Positions 8,738-17,230 of a stretch of 64,000 nucleotides of DNA are shown piece by piece. This stretch comes from a candidate division Hyd24-12 bacterium UBA6080 (GTDB lineage: Bacteria > Fermentibacterota > Fermentibacteria > Fermentibacterales > JCC-6). The position numbers and the translations under genes were made by a program. The DNA lies in contig DIXM01000002.1 in assembly GCA_002436025.1 (NCBI GenBank), positions 372,001 to 436,000 on the forward strand. The letters run 5' to 3'. Position 1 is the first letter of the stretch. Every line of letters begins with the position of its first letter. The notes under the pieces are model-generated. The model was not told where the DNA came from, ran no database searches, and saw nothing but the letters and a program-made list of their open reading frames with translations.

Positions 8738-9453
8738 AGGAAGCAAAAAAAGCCTCTTTCTGGGAGCACCTCGAAGAGCTGCGCAGGCGGATCTTCATCA
8801 TGCTTGTCGTCCTTGTGCTCACCACGGTCGTTGCTTTCGCGTTCTCCGAACCCATCATGCGTCTGGCCACTTCCCCCGCGGGAGGAACCCTTCTTGCCCT
8901 GTCCCCCGCCGAGGCCGTTACCGCCAGCCTCAAGATGTCGCTTTTAGCGGGAGTCATCGCTTCGACCCCCGTGGTTTTCATCCAGATATGGGCTTTCATC
9001 GCTCCCGGGCTCTACAGGAACGAAAAAAGGGGCTTCCTGACCGTTGTGCTGTCGTGTCTGCTTCTTTTCGCGGCGGGTGCCGCATTCGGATGGTTCGTAA
9101 TGCTCGAACCAACTCTGATGCTCTTCAGAAGCTTCGAAACCGGAGCGATACACGGAAGCTGGAGCATCAGCGGCTACACGAGCTTTCTTGGCACGTTCAT
9201 CCTGCTCTTCGGCGTGGCCTTTCAACTTCCCCTCGCCATCATGATCCTCACCAGACTTGGGATCGTTTCGCCCAAGACCCTGGGAAAGTTCAGGAGGCAC
9301 GCCATCGTGGCGATACTGATCATCGCCGCGATCCTCACGCCGCCCGACCCGGTCACCCAGATCATCCTTGCCGTTCCCCTTTACATTCTGTTTGAATTGA
9401 GCCTTCTGCTCGCCAGGCTTGTCGGCAGAAAAGCTGAAAAGACAAGGGACTGA
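8734..9453 (+). CDS. tatC: Sec-independent protein translocase TatC
   Basis: A 239-residue inner-membrane protein with six predicted helices. The N-terminal SFWEHLEELRRRIF is the TatC signature that recognises twin-arginine signal peptides, and the C-terminal PDPVTQIILAVPLYILFELS is the conserved last-helix motif. TatC forms the receptor of the Tat export pathway for folded proteins. The GTG start overlaps the aroB stop (GTGA). No tatA or tatB gene is within the window. Confidence 0.93.
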   Translation: MKEAKKASFWEHLEELRRRIFIMLVVLVLTTVVAFAFSEPIMRLATSPAGGTLLALSPAEAVTASLKMSLLAGVIASTPVVFIQIWAFIAPGLYRNEKRGFLTVVLSCLLLFAAGAAFGWFVMLEPTLMLFRSFETGAIHGSWSISGYTSFLGTFILLFGVAFQLPLAIMILTRLGIVSPKTLGKFRRHAIVAILIIAAILTPPDPVTQIILAVPLYILFELSLLLARLVGRKAEKTRD

Positions 9454-9470
9454 CATTGGTCCGTCCCGTT

Positions 9471-9498
9471 TTGAAAAAGCTCCCACCGGATGTATTTT
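9471..9498 (+). promoter_or_regulatory. Promoter TTGAAA-N16-TATTTT, predicted leaderless
   Basis: TTGAAA (9471-9476), a 16-base spacer, then TATTTT (9493-9498). The glycosyltransferase ATG follows after 8 bases with no Shine-Dalgarno sequence, giving the same geometry as the site at 3321-3348. Confidence 0.5.
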
Positions 9499-9506
9499 AG
9501 TTTCCT

Positions 9507-10280
9507 ATGAAAATGACCCCGCCCCCCTCTTCCTGCCGCGTGCCCGACCTTGACCGGTTGCGTCCGAAAGGCGTATCGGTGCAGATCATCATTCCGGTGT
9601 TCAACGAGGAGGGCATCCTTGAAAAGCAGTTGGCGCCGGTTCTCGATGCGCTGCCCTCAGGTTTTTCGGTGTTCGTCGTGGAGAACGGCTCGACCGACCG
9701 CACTGCGGCCATCCTCAGTGAGATGGAAGCCCGCCACGGCGCCCTCAGTCACGATTCCCTGCCCCACCCCAACTACGGACTGGCCATGAAACACGGTCTT
9801 ACCGAAGCCACGGGTGATGTCATCATAATCGATGACCTGGATGTCCTCGACATGGATTTCTGGGGAAGGGGGCTTTCGATCCTGTCGGACGGCGGGGTTG
9901 ACCTTGTCCAGGGCTCCAAGGTGCTTGCCGGGAAGGGCGATGCCCGTCCCCTGCTGCGAAGGGCCGCAACCCTGACGCTCACATTTTTGCTCAGGACGCT
10001 CCTGGGTTTCAGGGGAACCGACACGCACGGGCCCAAGGTGATGTTCCGCAGTGCTATGGCGCAGGTACTGCCCGAGTGTACCTTCGAGCTGGACCTGTTT
10101 CCAACGGAGCTTGTGATAAGGGCTCAGAGGATGGGCATCAGGATAAGGGAGATACCCATACACCTAAGGGAGATCAGGGCCACGCCGCTTCCACTTGCAA
10201 AGAGGGTTCCAAGGGCCGTCAGGGATATTCTGCGGCTGCGCCGGGAACTTGGCGGAAGGTTCCGCACCCCTCCCGGATAG
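9507..10280 (+). CDS. Family 2 glycosyltransferase (dolichol-phosphate mannosyltransferase-like)
   Basis: A 257-residue soluble GT-A glycosyltransferase. It opens with the family strand VQIIIPVFNEEGILEKQL, has ENGSTDRTAAIL for nucleotide-sugar binding, a variant acidic metal site IIIDDLDVLD, and a GTDTHGPKVMFR segment in the position of the G-x-x-D-xxx-K motif of DPM1/DPM-like enzymes. There is no C-terminal membrane anchor, unlike many bacterial relatives. Sugar and acceptor are unknown. ATG 9507 sits directly downstream of the promoter; the protein end EIPIHLREIRATPLPL is common in this subfamily. Confidence 0.8.
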   Translation: MKMTPPPSSCRVPDLDRLRPKGVSVQIIIPVFNEEGILEKQLAPVLDALPSGFSVFVVENGSTDRTAAILSEMEARHGALSHDSLPHPNYGLAMKHGLTEATGDVIIIDDLDVLDMDFWGRGLSILSDGGVDLVQGSKVLAGKGDARPLLRRAATLTLTFLLRTLLGFRGTDTHGPKVMFRSAMAQVLPECTFELDLFPTELVIRAQRMGIRIREIPIHLREIRATPLPLAKRVPRAVRDILRLRRELGGRFRTPPG

Positions 10281-10281
10281 C

Positions 10282-10310
10282 TTGACATGTAAACATAAGT
10301 TCACCATTCT
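10282..10310 (+). promoter_or_regulatory. Weak promoter candidate upstream of the DUF6504-like gene
   Basis: A perfect TTGACA (10282-10287) is followed after 17 bases by CATTCT (10305-10310), a poor -10. It may serve the DUF6504-like/dinB pair. Confidence 0.3.
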
Positions 10311-10322
10311 TCCATCGGAAGG

Positions 10323-10586
10323 ATGGTGGAAACCGTGCAGGAGCTTGGCGAACCCATAGAGATGATAGGCCATTTCGCCGGGGGCAGGGTGTCTCCCTGC
10401 CGGTTCCGCTGGAAGGGCCGGGTGTACCGGGTCGCAAGGGTCTCATCCACCTGGGAGAGCCGTCGCGGCGGCATAATGAACCACCATTTCGTGGTCCGCA
10501 CCTCCGCCGGCGATGTCTACGAGATAAGTTTCAACACCCACACTCTGGGCTGGACCGTCGACTATGCCTACTCCCCCGGCGCCTGA
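10323..10586 (+). CDS. Small DUF6504-like protein
   Basis: An 87-residue protein with FRWKGRVYRVARV, WESRRGG and FVVRTSAGDVYEIS, resembling the small DUF6504 proteins that are found next to Y-family DNA polymerase genes in several phyla. Function is unknown; association with translesion synthesis is an inference from neighbourhood. Its last 23 bases overlap the start of DNA polymerase IV in another frame, so the two genes are likely co-translated. Start ATG 10323 is preceded by GGAAGG. Confidence 0.6.
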   Translation: MVETVQELGEPIEMIGHFAGGRVSPCRFRWKGRVYRVARVSSTWESRRGGIMNHHFVVRTSAGDVYEISFNTHTLGWTVDYAYSPGA

Positions 10587-11721
10587 GCGCCACATCCTTC
10601 ACGTCGACATGGACGCCTACTTCGCGTCCATCGAGCTCATGGGCCGCGAGGAGCTTCAGGGCAAACCGGTCATAGTGGGGGGCGACCCCGGCTTCCGGTC
10701 CGTGGTCACATCATGCACCTACGAGGCCAGGGCCCTGGGGGTTCACGCGGGTATGCCCATGGCCAGGGCCCTTCGCCTTGCCCCCGGCGCAGTGGTGCTT
10801 CAGGGAAGCTTCGGGCGCTACCAGACCTACACCGAAAGGATACTCAGGGTCCTTCTGGGCTTCACGCCCTTCGTGCACGCCGCAAGCATCGACGAGGCCT
10901 TCATGGATGTCACCGGGCTTCCCGGCGGGATCGAGTGCAAGGGGTGGGAGGTTCAGAAGGCGGTTTACCGGGCCGTGGGGCTCTGGGCCAGCGTGGGGTG
11001 CGGCCCCAACAGGCTTCTGGCAAAGATGGCATCGAAAAGGGCCAAACCCAGGGGAGTTGCCCTTCTTGAACCTGACGACATGCCCCCCCTCTCCGTTTCC
11101 GCAATATGGGGCGTGGGTCCCGAGACTTCTGCCAGGCTCTGTGCCCTCGGTGTGGATAACATAGGCAAACTCCGGGGCCTCTCACGGGGTCAGCTCCGGG
11201 CGGTCCTGGGCGTTCACGGCGAAGAGCTTTACCTGAAGGCCAGGGGCCACGACGACAGGCCGGTGCTGCCCTTCGGGCACAGCGATCCCCCGAAATCCAT
11301 CGGACACGAGCACACCTTCTCCCGGGATGTTCTTACCCCCGACGAGTACCTCCCCGCCCTTGCCCGGTTATGTCAGAAAACTGCCAGGCGCGCCCGCGAT
11401 TCCGGTTTCCGGGGGCGAACGCTCACACTGAAGTACCGCCTGCGCAACCTCAAACGACTTTCGGTCAGAAGGCCAATGCCCTTCGCAAGCAACCAGGACC
11501 AGACATTTTTCCACATCGCGCGGGAAATGGCCCTTTCAGCGATTGATTCACCGATCCGCCTCATCGGGGTCTCCATATCCGACCTCGAACCTTCAGAACA
11601 GGCCCAGCTAACCTTCATTCCCGAGGGCACCGAAGCCCTGAACCTCGCCGCCGACCTGGTACGCAACCGTTACGGCGAAAGGGTGATCTCCAGCGCCAGG
11701 GCCCTATATTCTCCCATGTAG
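10564..11721 (+). CDS. dinB: DNA polymerase IV (Y-family)
   Basis: A 385-residue translesion DNA polymerase. Catalytic motif I is HVDMDAYFASIE and motif III is SIDEAFMDVTG, supplying the Asp, Asp and Glu metal ligands. YEARALGVHAGMP, GRYQTYTERI and CGPNRLLAKMASKRAKP are standard DinB segments, and GHEHTFSRDV marks the little-finger region. EQAQLTFIPE near the C-terminus could be the sliding-clamp-binding peptide (QLxLF-like). Start ATG 10564 lies inside the preceding small gene. No LexA-type site is visible upstream. Confidence 0.93.
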   Translation: MPTPPAPERHILHVDMDAYFASIELMGREELQGKPVIVGGDPGFRSVVTSCTYEARALGVHAGMPMARALRLAPGAVVLQGSFGRYQTYTERILRVLLGFTPFVHAASIDEAFMDVTGLPGGIECKGWEVQKAVYRAVGLWASVGCGPNRLLAKMASKRAKPRGVALLEPDDMPPLSVSAIWGVGPETSARLCALGVDNIGKLRGLSRGQLRAVLGVHGEELYLKARGHDDRPVLPFGHSDPPKSIGHEHTFSRDVLTPDEYLPALARLCQKTARRARDSGFRGRTLTLKYRLRNLKRLSVRRPMPFASNQDQTFFHIAREMALSAIDSPIRLIGVSISDLEPSEQAQLTFIPEGTEALNLAADLVRNRYGERVISSARALYSPM

Positions 11722-11734
11722 AAGGAGCGGCACG

Positions 11735-12541
11735 ATGGATCTTTTCGAAGATGCAGACATCAGATGCAGTAATGTGAGGCTCGGGACCTCGGGCTTCTCA
11801 TTCCCGGACTGGGCAGGGGTGTTCTACCCCGGGGGGCTCTCCCGCAAGGGCTGGCTTGCCTTCTACGCCACCAGGTTCAACGCGCTTGAGTTGAACGCCA
11901 GCTACTACCGGATACTGCCGCCGTCCGCAACGGCCGGGATGGCCGATTCGGTGCCTCCGGGCTTCGTTTTCTGCGTGAAGCTCAATTCCGCCATGACCCA
12001 CGAAAGGAACGCCGGCGATGCCCAGTGGAAGGCGTTTGATGACATGCTTTCCCCCCTTCGGGCCGCGGGCTGCCTTGGCCCTGTCCTGGCGCAGTTTCCG
12101 TGGTCGCTTCCCCTTTCCGAACAGAGTTTTCAAACACTTTCCCAGATCAGGGGGAGGCTCGGCGACCTTCCGGCGGTGGCCGAATTCCGCCACGAACGCT
12201 GGTACTCCCCCGAGGCCCTTCAGCGTGTAGTAGAGACGGGTTTCTCGCCGGTGGCGGTCGACCTGCCGGACCTTCCCGGGCTTCCCGGCCCCGACCTTCC
12301 CGTGAAGGGCGGCATCGAATACGCCAGGCTTCACGGGCGGAACAGCGCGAAATGGTGGGAAGGCGGAGCTTTGCGGTACGATTATGCCTACACCCCCGCG
12401 GAACTTCTTGAATGGGGGAAGAGAATAAAGGCAATGGCAGGGGGCGGAAGGGGCGCTTATGTTTTCTTCAACAACTGCCATATGGGCCGCGCCGCCCTTG
12501 ATGCCCGGACCATGGGAAGAATACTCGAGGAGCTGCAATGA
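11735..12541 (+). CDS. DUF72 (YecE-like) protein
   Basis: A 268-residue cytoplasmic barrel protein of the DUF72 family. Seen: VRLGTSGFSFPDWAGVFYP, NALELNASYYR, FCVKLNSAMTHER, LAQFPWS, AVEFRHERWYSPE and the late YARLHGRNSAKWW. The fold is TIM-barrel-like; the biochemical activity is not established. GGAG is 7-8 bases before ATG 11735, and the gene overlaps the next one by 4 bases (ATGA). Confidence 0.88.
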   Translation: MDLFEDADIRCSNVRLGTSGFSFPDWAGVFYPGGLSRKGWLAFYATRFNALELNASYYRILPPSATAGMADSVPPGFVFCVKLNSAMTHERNAGDAQWKAFDDMLSPLRAAGCLGPVLAQFPWSLPLSEQSFQTLSQIRGRLGDLPAVAEFRHERWYSPEALQRVVETGFSPVAVDLPDLPGLPGPDLPVKGGIEYARLHGRNSAKWWEGGALRYDYAYTPAELLEWGKRIKAMAGGGRGAYVFFNNCHMGRAALDARTMGRILEELQ

Positions 12542-13482
12542 AAAGGCTTTTAACGATATCGGCCGTACTGGCGGTTTTCGCCGGCTGCGGTACCACGTCT
12601 CCGTCCTTCGTCATTGATTTCCCGCTGAACTACCTCATGGATGTGGATGCGGGAGAGTCGGTTTCCCACTGCTGTTTTCTGGGGGGATCGGGAGACGCCC
12701 TGGCTGCTTCGGGTGAGGCTCTTTACTTCATCGACCGCGAGGCCGGGTATGTAAGGGCCCAGGTTGACCTCGGTGCGTCGATATCCCACGTCGCCTCCAG
12801 CCCCGACGGCGGTTACGGTCTGGCCCTTACGGGTTCGGTCCTGCGTATCGTAAGCAACGACACATACATACAAAAGACCCCGGTTGACCTGCCCGCCCAT
12901 GGCGCCTTCATCCTTCCCAAACCCCAGTCCACACAGGTCGCCGTCCTCTGCTCGGACGGCACGGCGCTCAAGGTGAGCACCGCAACCTGGGAGATAACCG
13001 GCCAGGCCTCGACAGGTGTCCAAAACCCCACGGCCGCAGCCGTCAGCGCAGACGGCCGCTACATTTTCGCCGCCGACGGCCAGGGAAGGGTCTACAGGGT
13101 ATCGCTGGTCGACCTTTCAGCCGAGATGAAGTTCCAGGCTCCGGGCACCGTGACCGACATCTGGCCCGGTCCCGGTCAGGAGCTTTTCATGACCGTCCAG
13201 GATGTGTCGCAGGTATGGGTGGTGGATGTCGACACCGGCCTTCATTCCGGCACTTTCGACATCCCCGGTCCGGCTGTCTCGGTGTGCGCCACGGGAGACG
13301 GGATGTACGTGTACGCAGCCGCCACAGGTTACGGTATCGTGGTCGTCAATACGCTTGAGAACATCATCGAAGCCCAGACCGGAGCCTACGGCGTTCCCGT
13401 TGACATGGCCGTGAACACGGCTTCCACCAGGGCGGTCATCGCGTGCCCCGCCACCGGAAAGCTCTTCATGCTTCAGCGGTAG
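12538..13482 (+). CDS. Beta-propeller (YVTN/WD40-like) lipoprotein
   Basis: A 314-residue lipoprotein (signal ending VFAGC). It consists of repeated propeller blades: ALYFIDREAGYVRAQVDLG, ASSPDGGYGLALTGSV, AAVSADGRYIFAADGQGRV, VWVVDVDTGLHSGTFDIPG, YVYAAATGYGIVVVN. These match YVTN/WD40-type exported propellers that act as binding scaffolds in the envelope. The start overlaps the DUF72 stop (ATGA) with GAGGAG upstream. Its 3' end overlaps the convergent prepilin peptidase gene by 10 bases. Confidence 0.72.
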   Translation: MKRLLTISAVLAVFAGCGTTSPSFVIDFPLNYLMDVDAGESVSHCCFLGGSGDALAASGEALYFIDREAGYVRAQVDLGASISHVASSPDGGYGLALTGSVLRIVSNDTYIQKTPVDLPAHGAFILPKPQSTQVAVLCSDGTALKVSTATWEITGQASTGVQNPTAAAVSADGRYIFAADGQGRVYRVSLVDLSAEMKFQAPGTVTDIWPGPGQELFMTVQDVSQVWVVDVDTGLHSGTFDIPGPAVSVCATGDGMYVYAAATGYGIVVVNTLENIIEAQTGAYGVPVDMAVNTASTRAVIACPATGKLFMLQR

Positions 13483-14318
13483 TGCCCGAAATTGCTGTAG
13501 GCGTTCCAGAGCCAGTTCCCGAAGAAAAGGGCGGTTGCCCCCCCTATGGCCATGAACGGACCAAAGGGAATGGGTTTTGTTCTTCTTCCCCCCCGGAGAA
13601 GAACGGTCACTCCGTAAAGCGCTCCCGCCAGGAAGGACATGAACAGCCCGGCAACGGCTGAACCCGGGCCGAGAAAGGCGCCAAGGCAGGCCGCCAGCTT
13701 CACGTCGCCCCAGCCCAGACCGGACTGGAAATCCTCCTCCTCTTCCTCGAACCCCTCGGGGGCTTCAACCCTGACATTCCTGGACTTCAGGTATGCGACG
13801 GAGAATGCCCTGATGAGAAGGAAGAAGAGAAAAGCTCCAGCAGCCGCAAGAAGCGCCGGAACGAAACCCGGCGCTCCGGTGAGGAACGAAAGCCCCAGAC
13901 CGGCAACGGTTCCGCCGATGGACACCGAATCGAGTATCAGGAAGTGCTCGAGGTCGGTCCTCAGAGCGAGGACCATCAGTGACAGGAAAAGGGCGTGGTG
14001 GAAGAAGAGGGGGGACATTCCCGTCCTCAATCCCGCCGCCAGGAAGAGAAGCCCCGTGGAAAGCTCGACGACAGGGTAGAGCACCGATATCGGAGCCCTG
14101 CACGACCGGCACCTGCCCCGAAGAATGATCCAGCCAAGCACCGGAACATTGTCGCGCGGGGAGATGGGGGTCCCGCAGGATGGGCACGCACTTCCGGGCC
14201 TTACGATGGACTTTCCCAGCGGGACCCTCCATGCCACTACGTTCAGAAAACTGCCCACGGCCAGGCCGAACAGGCCGGCGAACAGCAGGAAAACCGGTGT
14301 GAACGCATCAGTCAGCAA
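13473..14318 (-). CDS. Type IV prepilin peptidase (A24 family)
   Basis: A 281-residue polytopic membrane protease/methylase expected to cleave class III leader peptides of type IV pilins or type II pseudopilins. Seen: GSFLNVVAWRVPLG, the cytoplasmic zinc motif CPSC...CRSC (residues about 45-80), the first catalytic aspartate in LRTDLEHFLI and the second in GWGDVKLAACLG (GxGD), with about seven helices. An acidic EGFEEEEEDF insertion lies before the GxGD motif. The frame stays open far upstream on this strand, but only antisense to the porin gene; I place the start at TTG 14318, which has CGGGAG about 6 bases upstream. No pilin or secretion genes are adjacent. Confidence 0.85.
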   Translation of the reverse strand: MLTDAFTPVFLLFAGLFGLAVGSFLNVVAWRVPLGKSIVRPGSACPSCGTPISPRDNVPVLGWIILRGRCRSCRAPISVLYPVVELSTGLLFLAAGLRTGMSPLFFHHALFLSLMVLALRTDLEHFLILDSVSIGGTVAGLGLSFLTGAPGFVPALLAAAGAFLFFLLIRAFSVAYLKSRNVRVEAPEGFEEEEEDFQSGLGWGDVKLAACLGAFLGPGSAVAGLFMSFLAGALYGVTVLLRGGRRTKPIPFGPFMAIGGATALFFGNWLWNAYSNFGHYR

Positions 14319-14349
14319 TTTGTCTCCCGATGGAATGAGCGTATTTGAC

Positions 14350-14379
14350 TTGCAAGGGCCGCATCGAACCGTATATAAT
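14350..14379 (+). promoter_or_regulatory. Promoter TTGCAA-N18-TATAAT for the porin
   Basis: A perfect -10 (TATAAT, 14374-14379) is preceded by TTGCAA at 14350-14355; an overlapping TTGACT at 14345 would be too far away (23 bases). Transcription from here gives a leader of about 50 bases containing AAGGGG before the porin ATG. Confidence 0.55.
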
Positions 14380-14435
14380 CCCGACGTTCCTTGGCCGGAA
14401 GACCGGCACTCAACGCAAAGAAGGGGTTGTAAAGA

Positions 14436-15491
14436 ATGAAGACACTCGTTGTCATTATGCTTTTCAGTGCGCTGGCCTTCGCCGCCGGCGAGTTCTCCAC
14501 CGGGGGCGCCGAGCTCCTGAAGTTCAAGGGAACCGGCAGTTTCAGGTGGGATTTCTACGGAGCCGAAGGCATGGATCCCAGCAATAACATGAGCTCCTGC
14601 GCCATCATCGACTGGCTTCCCAAACTCAACGACTACGTCGACGGCCAGTTCAGCCTCGAGCTTTACAGCAACAGCGGCAACATCAAGCTCACCGACCTTT
14701 TCCTCAACCTTCACCTCACCGAGGACATCGCCCTTCGCGGCGGCCAGTTCAAGGTTCCCTTCGGTTACGCCTACACCCTCCCCAGCAGCACCATGCCCTT
14801 CGGCAGCAGGGCCGCGGTCACGGGCGAGGACGAGTTCAAGGTCTACGGCGGCCGTGATATCGGCGCCTGCCTCATGGCCGGCTTCGACATGATCAACATC
14901 GACCTTGCCTTCACCAACGGCACCGGCGACAACCAAATGGCCGACACCACCGTCAGCAACCAGTTCACCGCCAGGGTCGTGGCCGACCCCGCGGAATGGC
15001 TCATGATCGGCGCCTCCGTGGCAATGGTCGGTCAGCCCGAGATCGTTGAAGACTCCACCACGATCGACAGCTGGAGCAGCATGGGTCTCGATGCCTACGC
15101 GGTCGTTGACTACCCTGTTAACGAAACCGTCGACCTCCACTTCGCCGGCGAGTTCATGCAGCTCGGTTACGCCGGCCCCGAGATCGAGGGCGTCGACCAG
15201 ATCGACGGCAGTGCAATGCTCTTCACGCTTGCCGCCAACTTCGAGACCGGCGCCGAGTTCGTGCAGGCCGTGCGCCCCGCCGTCCGCTACGAAACCTTCA
15301 GCCCCATGGCCTACACGGTTGGGGAAGAAGAAGAGGACGAAGACAACAAGACCGCCATCGACTTCTGCGTGAACCTCGACCTCTTCAGCGCCGCCAACAC
15401 CCTTCAACTCGGCGCCCGCAACTACGGTTACGAGGACGAGGACACAGACGGCTACACCGACATCTATGCGAACTGGAGAATGAACTTCTAG
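14436..15491 (+). CDS. Phosphate-selective-porin-like outer-membrane protein
   Basis: A 351-residue exported barrel with signal MKTLVVIMLFSALAFAAG and a C-terminal phenylalanine (YANWRMNF), as expected for a BAM-inserted porin. Segments such as FKGTGSFRWDFYGAEG, LFLNLHLTEDIALRGGQFKVPFG and FTARVVADPAEWLMIGAS resemble the OprO/OprP-type porin family. An acidic EEEEDEDN loop near residue 290 may face outward. Codon use is strongly biased to GCC/AAC/CTC, and the gene has a good promoter and a strong terminator, so it is probably one of the most highly expressed genes here. Specificity for phosphate is not demonstrated by sequence. Confidence 0.78.
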   Translation: MKTLVVIMLFSALAFAAGEFSTGGAELLKFKGTGSFRWDFYGAEGMDPSNNMSSCAIIDWLPKLNDYVDGQFSLELYSNSGNIKLTDLFLNLHLTEDIALRGGQFKVPFGYAYTLPSSTMPFGSRAAVTGEDEFKVYGGRDIGACLMAGFDMINIDLAFTNGTGDNQMADTTVSNQFTARVVADPAEWLMIGASVAMVGQPEIVEDSTTIDSWSSMGLDAYAVVDYPVNETVDLHFAGEFMQLGYAGPEIEGVDQIDGSAMLFTLAANFETGAEFVQAVRPAVRYETFSPMAYTVGEEEEDEDNKTAIDFCVNLDLFSAANTLQLGARNYGYEDEDTDGYTDIYANWRMNF

Positions 15492-15508
15492 TTAGACCCG
15501 ATTCCATG

Positions 15509-15541
15509 GGGGGCGCCATTCGGCGCCCCCTTTCATTTTTT
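15509..15541 (+). terminator. Rho-independent terminator of the porin
   Basis: A perfect 9-bp GC-rich stem (15509-15517 with 15522-15530), tetraloop ATTC, followed by TTTCATTTTTT. It begins 18 bases after the porin stop. Confidence 0.9.
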
Positions 15542-15566
15542 ACGCAGCACGGGGTTTCGACGTAAG

Positions 15567-17114
15567 CTATCGGGCAAGAACGACTCTGAGCGGCGCCTGA
15601 AAAGGCTCATCAGGGAAGACGATGGTATACAGTCCGTTCGGCAGTGACTGCATGTTCAGCTGGAATTGCTCACTGCCCCGCAGGCAACCGCCTGTCACTG
15701 CTCTGCCGGATACGTCGAAAACCAGGAACCCTGCATCTTCCCCCGGCAGGTTTCGATAGATTGACAGTGAACCGGAACATGGATTGGGGTACACACTGAC
15801 ACTGCCGGAAGGACGCGCCGGATCCTCAATGCCGGTTGGACCCAACGGTTCGGCCAGGGTTGCAATAAGACCCACTGAGGCGCGAACCATGTCGGTACCA
15901 TAAGGAAAACTGGGCATGTAGTTTTCTAAAATGTCACTGGCCTGGTGATAGTAGGGATTGTACCCGCCCCATATCTCTTCAGCGCTGCCCTCCGCAATCT
16001 CGGTTGCAGTGTAGCCGTACTGCCAGAACGATGCGTGGTCGCTGGGCGCTCCGGGATCATAGACAACCCGGGGGTGGATCGAAGGTGCATGCTCCTCAAA
16101 CATCTGGCCCGCCAGTACGGCAAACGCCTGGGACTGGAGATTGTATGGAATGTAGACGGAATCCTCCGGGTTGGGCGCGTAAAGGATCATGTCGAGGTTC
16201 GCCGCGCCCAGGATATTGTCACCCTGCTGATATGCCTGAAGGACATAGTATTCGCTGCCGACCATCCAGGCTTCCTCGGCGGCGAAAAGAACGAATCTGA
16301 CCGTGTTTCTGAACGAATAGGGCGCCATGATCCTGGCCGCCTCCAACACGGCGGCGCTGCCGCTTGCATTGTCATCGGCTCCCGGCGCCACTTCCGGGTT
16401 GCTCGAGTAGGAATCCAGGTGGCCACAGATGATGTAGATCTGATCGGGGTTCTCGACGCCAACTATCTCACCCACAACATTGCTCATCGAATCGCCGTTG
16501 TATTCGAAGGTCTGCAGTTCGCACTGAACACCGTAGGACTCCATCATTGTGTCTGCCCAATCGGCGCACGCATCGTACTGGGGGCTGGAGAGATACCTGG
16601 TTCCATAGCTCTGCATGTGCTCGACAAGCGCTGTAATGTTGTCCTGGCTTACGGCATCCACTATCTGCCCGACCAGAACGCTGTCAGCCCGGGACCTGTT
16701 CACGGTTTCCATACCGTTCCGTCTGTGGAGCGGCCGCAGGGGCCTGAGAAAGCCGATACCGGGGATCATGACCGGCCCCGGGGTCGGTTCCGGAAGACGG
16801 ATGAGAGTGAATCTCTCGGTTACCAGCACCGGGTCGCCGGGGAGAAGGGGCATGTTTCCCTCGTACTGTGCGGTATAGAGAACCCGGAAACGGTCGAGAT
16901 CAACGGGATGGGGCTCGATCAGAACGCAGTCGGCCCCATCCGGAGCAACATCCCCGGCAAGGGCCAGAAAGCAGTCGGTTTCCGCAAGAACCACTGTCAT
17001 GCCGGTCATCCAGGGCATTGCTTCAACCGTTCGCAGGTCGCGATCAATGAATACAAGGCTCTCATATCCGGTAATCTGACACAAGATAGACAACATCATC
17101 AGTATGCCTGGCAA
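15567..17114 (-). CDS. Secreted M28 peptidase with T9SS-type C-terminal sorting domain
   Basis: A 515-residue exported aminopeptidase. After a short hydrophobic N-terminus and a ~140-residue prodomain comes an M28 zinc peptidase with the metal-binding HLDSYS, GADDNASGSAAVLEAAR, FAAEEAWMVGSEYY, NLDMI and SDHASFWQYG elements (two-zinc site and catalytic Glu all present). The last 80 residues (VSVYPNPCSGSLSI, VFDVSGRAV, LPNGLYTIVF) are a type A Por-secretion sorting domain, so the protein is probably secreted through the outer membrane by a type IX system and anchored or released there. TTG 17114 has AGGAGG 8 bases upstream; internal ATGs at 17099 and 17096 lack that support. Confidence 0.85.
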   Translation of the reverse strand: MPGILMMLSILCQITGYESLVFIDRDLRTVEAMPWMTGMTVVLAETDCFLALAGDVAPDGADCVLIEPHPVDLDRFRVLYTAQYEGNMPLLPGDPVLVTERFTLIRLPEPTPGPVMIPGIGFLRPLRPLHRRNGMETVNRSRADSVLVGQIVDAVSQDNITALVEHMQSYGTRYLSSPQYDACADWADTMMESYGVQCELQTFEYNGDSMSNVVGEIVGVENPDQIYIICGHLDSYSSNPEVAPGADDNASGSAAVLEAARIMAPYSFRNTVRFVLFAAEEAWMVGSEYYVLQAYQQGDNILGAANLDMILYAPNPEDSVYIPYNLQSQAFAVLAGQMFEEHAPSIHPRVVYDPGAPSDHASFWQYGYTATEIAEGSAEEIWGGYNPYYHQASDILENYMPSFPYGTDMVRASVGLIATLAEPLGPTGIEDPARPSGSVSVYPNPCSGSLSIYRNLPGEDAGFLVFDVSGRAVTGGCLRGSEQFQLNMQSLPNGLYTIVFPDEPFQAPLRVVLAR

Positions 17115-17230
17115 TTTAACAGCCTCCTGTGAGTCAAGCGATTATGAGAATGAACCAAACCCTTCAGCCAATCTCTATCATGATGCGAAGTCAAAGGTTT
17201 CGGGAGTGCTGATGTTCTAAAAACCCGCTT

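Noticed and set aside
14319..15407. Open minus-strand frame of over 360 codons upstream of the prepilin peptidase
   Set aside because: It is exactly antisense to the porin gene, has Gly/Val/Glu/His-rich composition without motifs, and arises from the porin's strong GCC/AAC/CTC codon bias. The peptidase start with a Shine-Dalgarno is at 14318.
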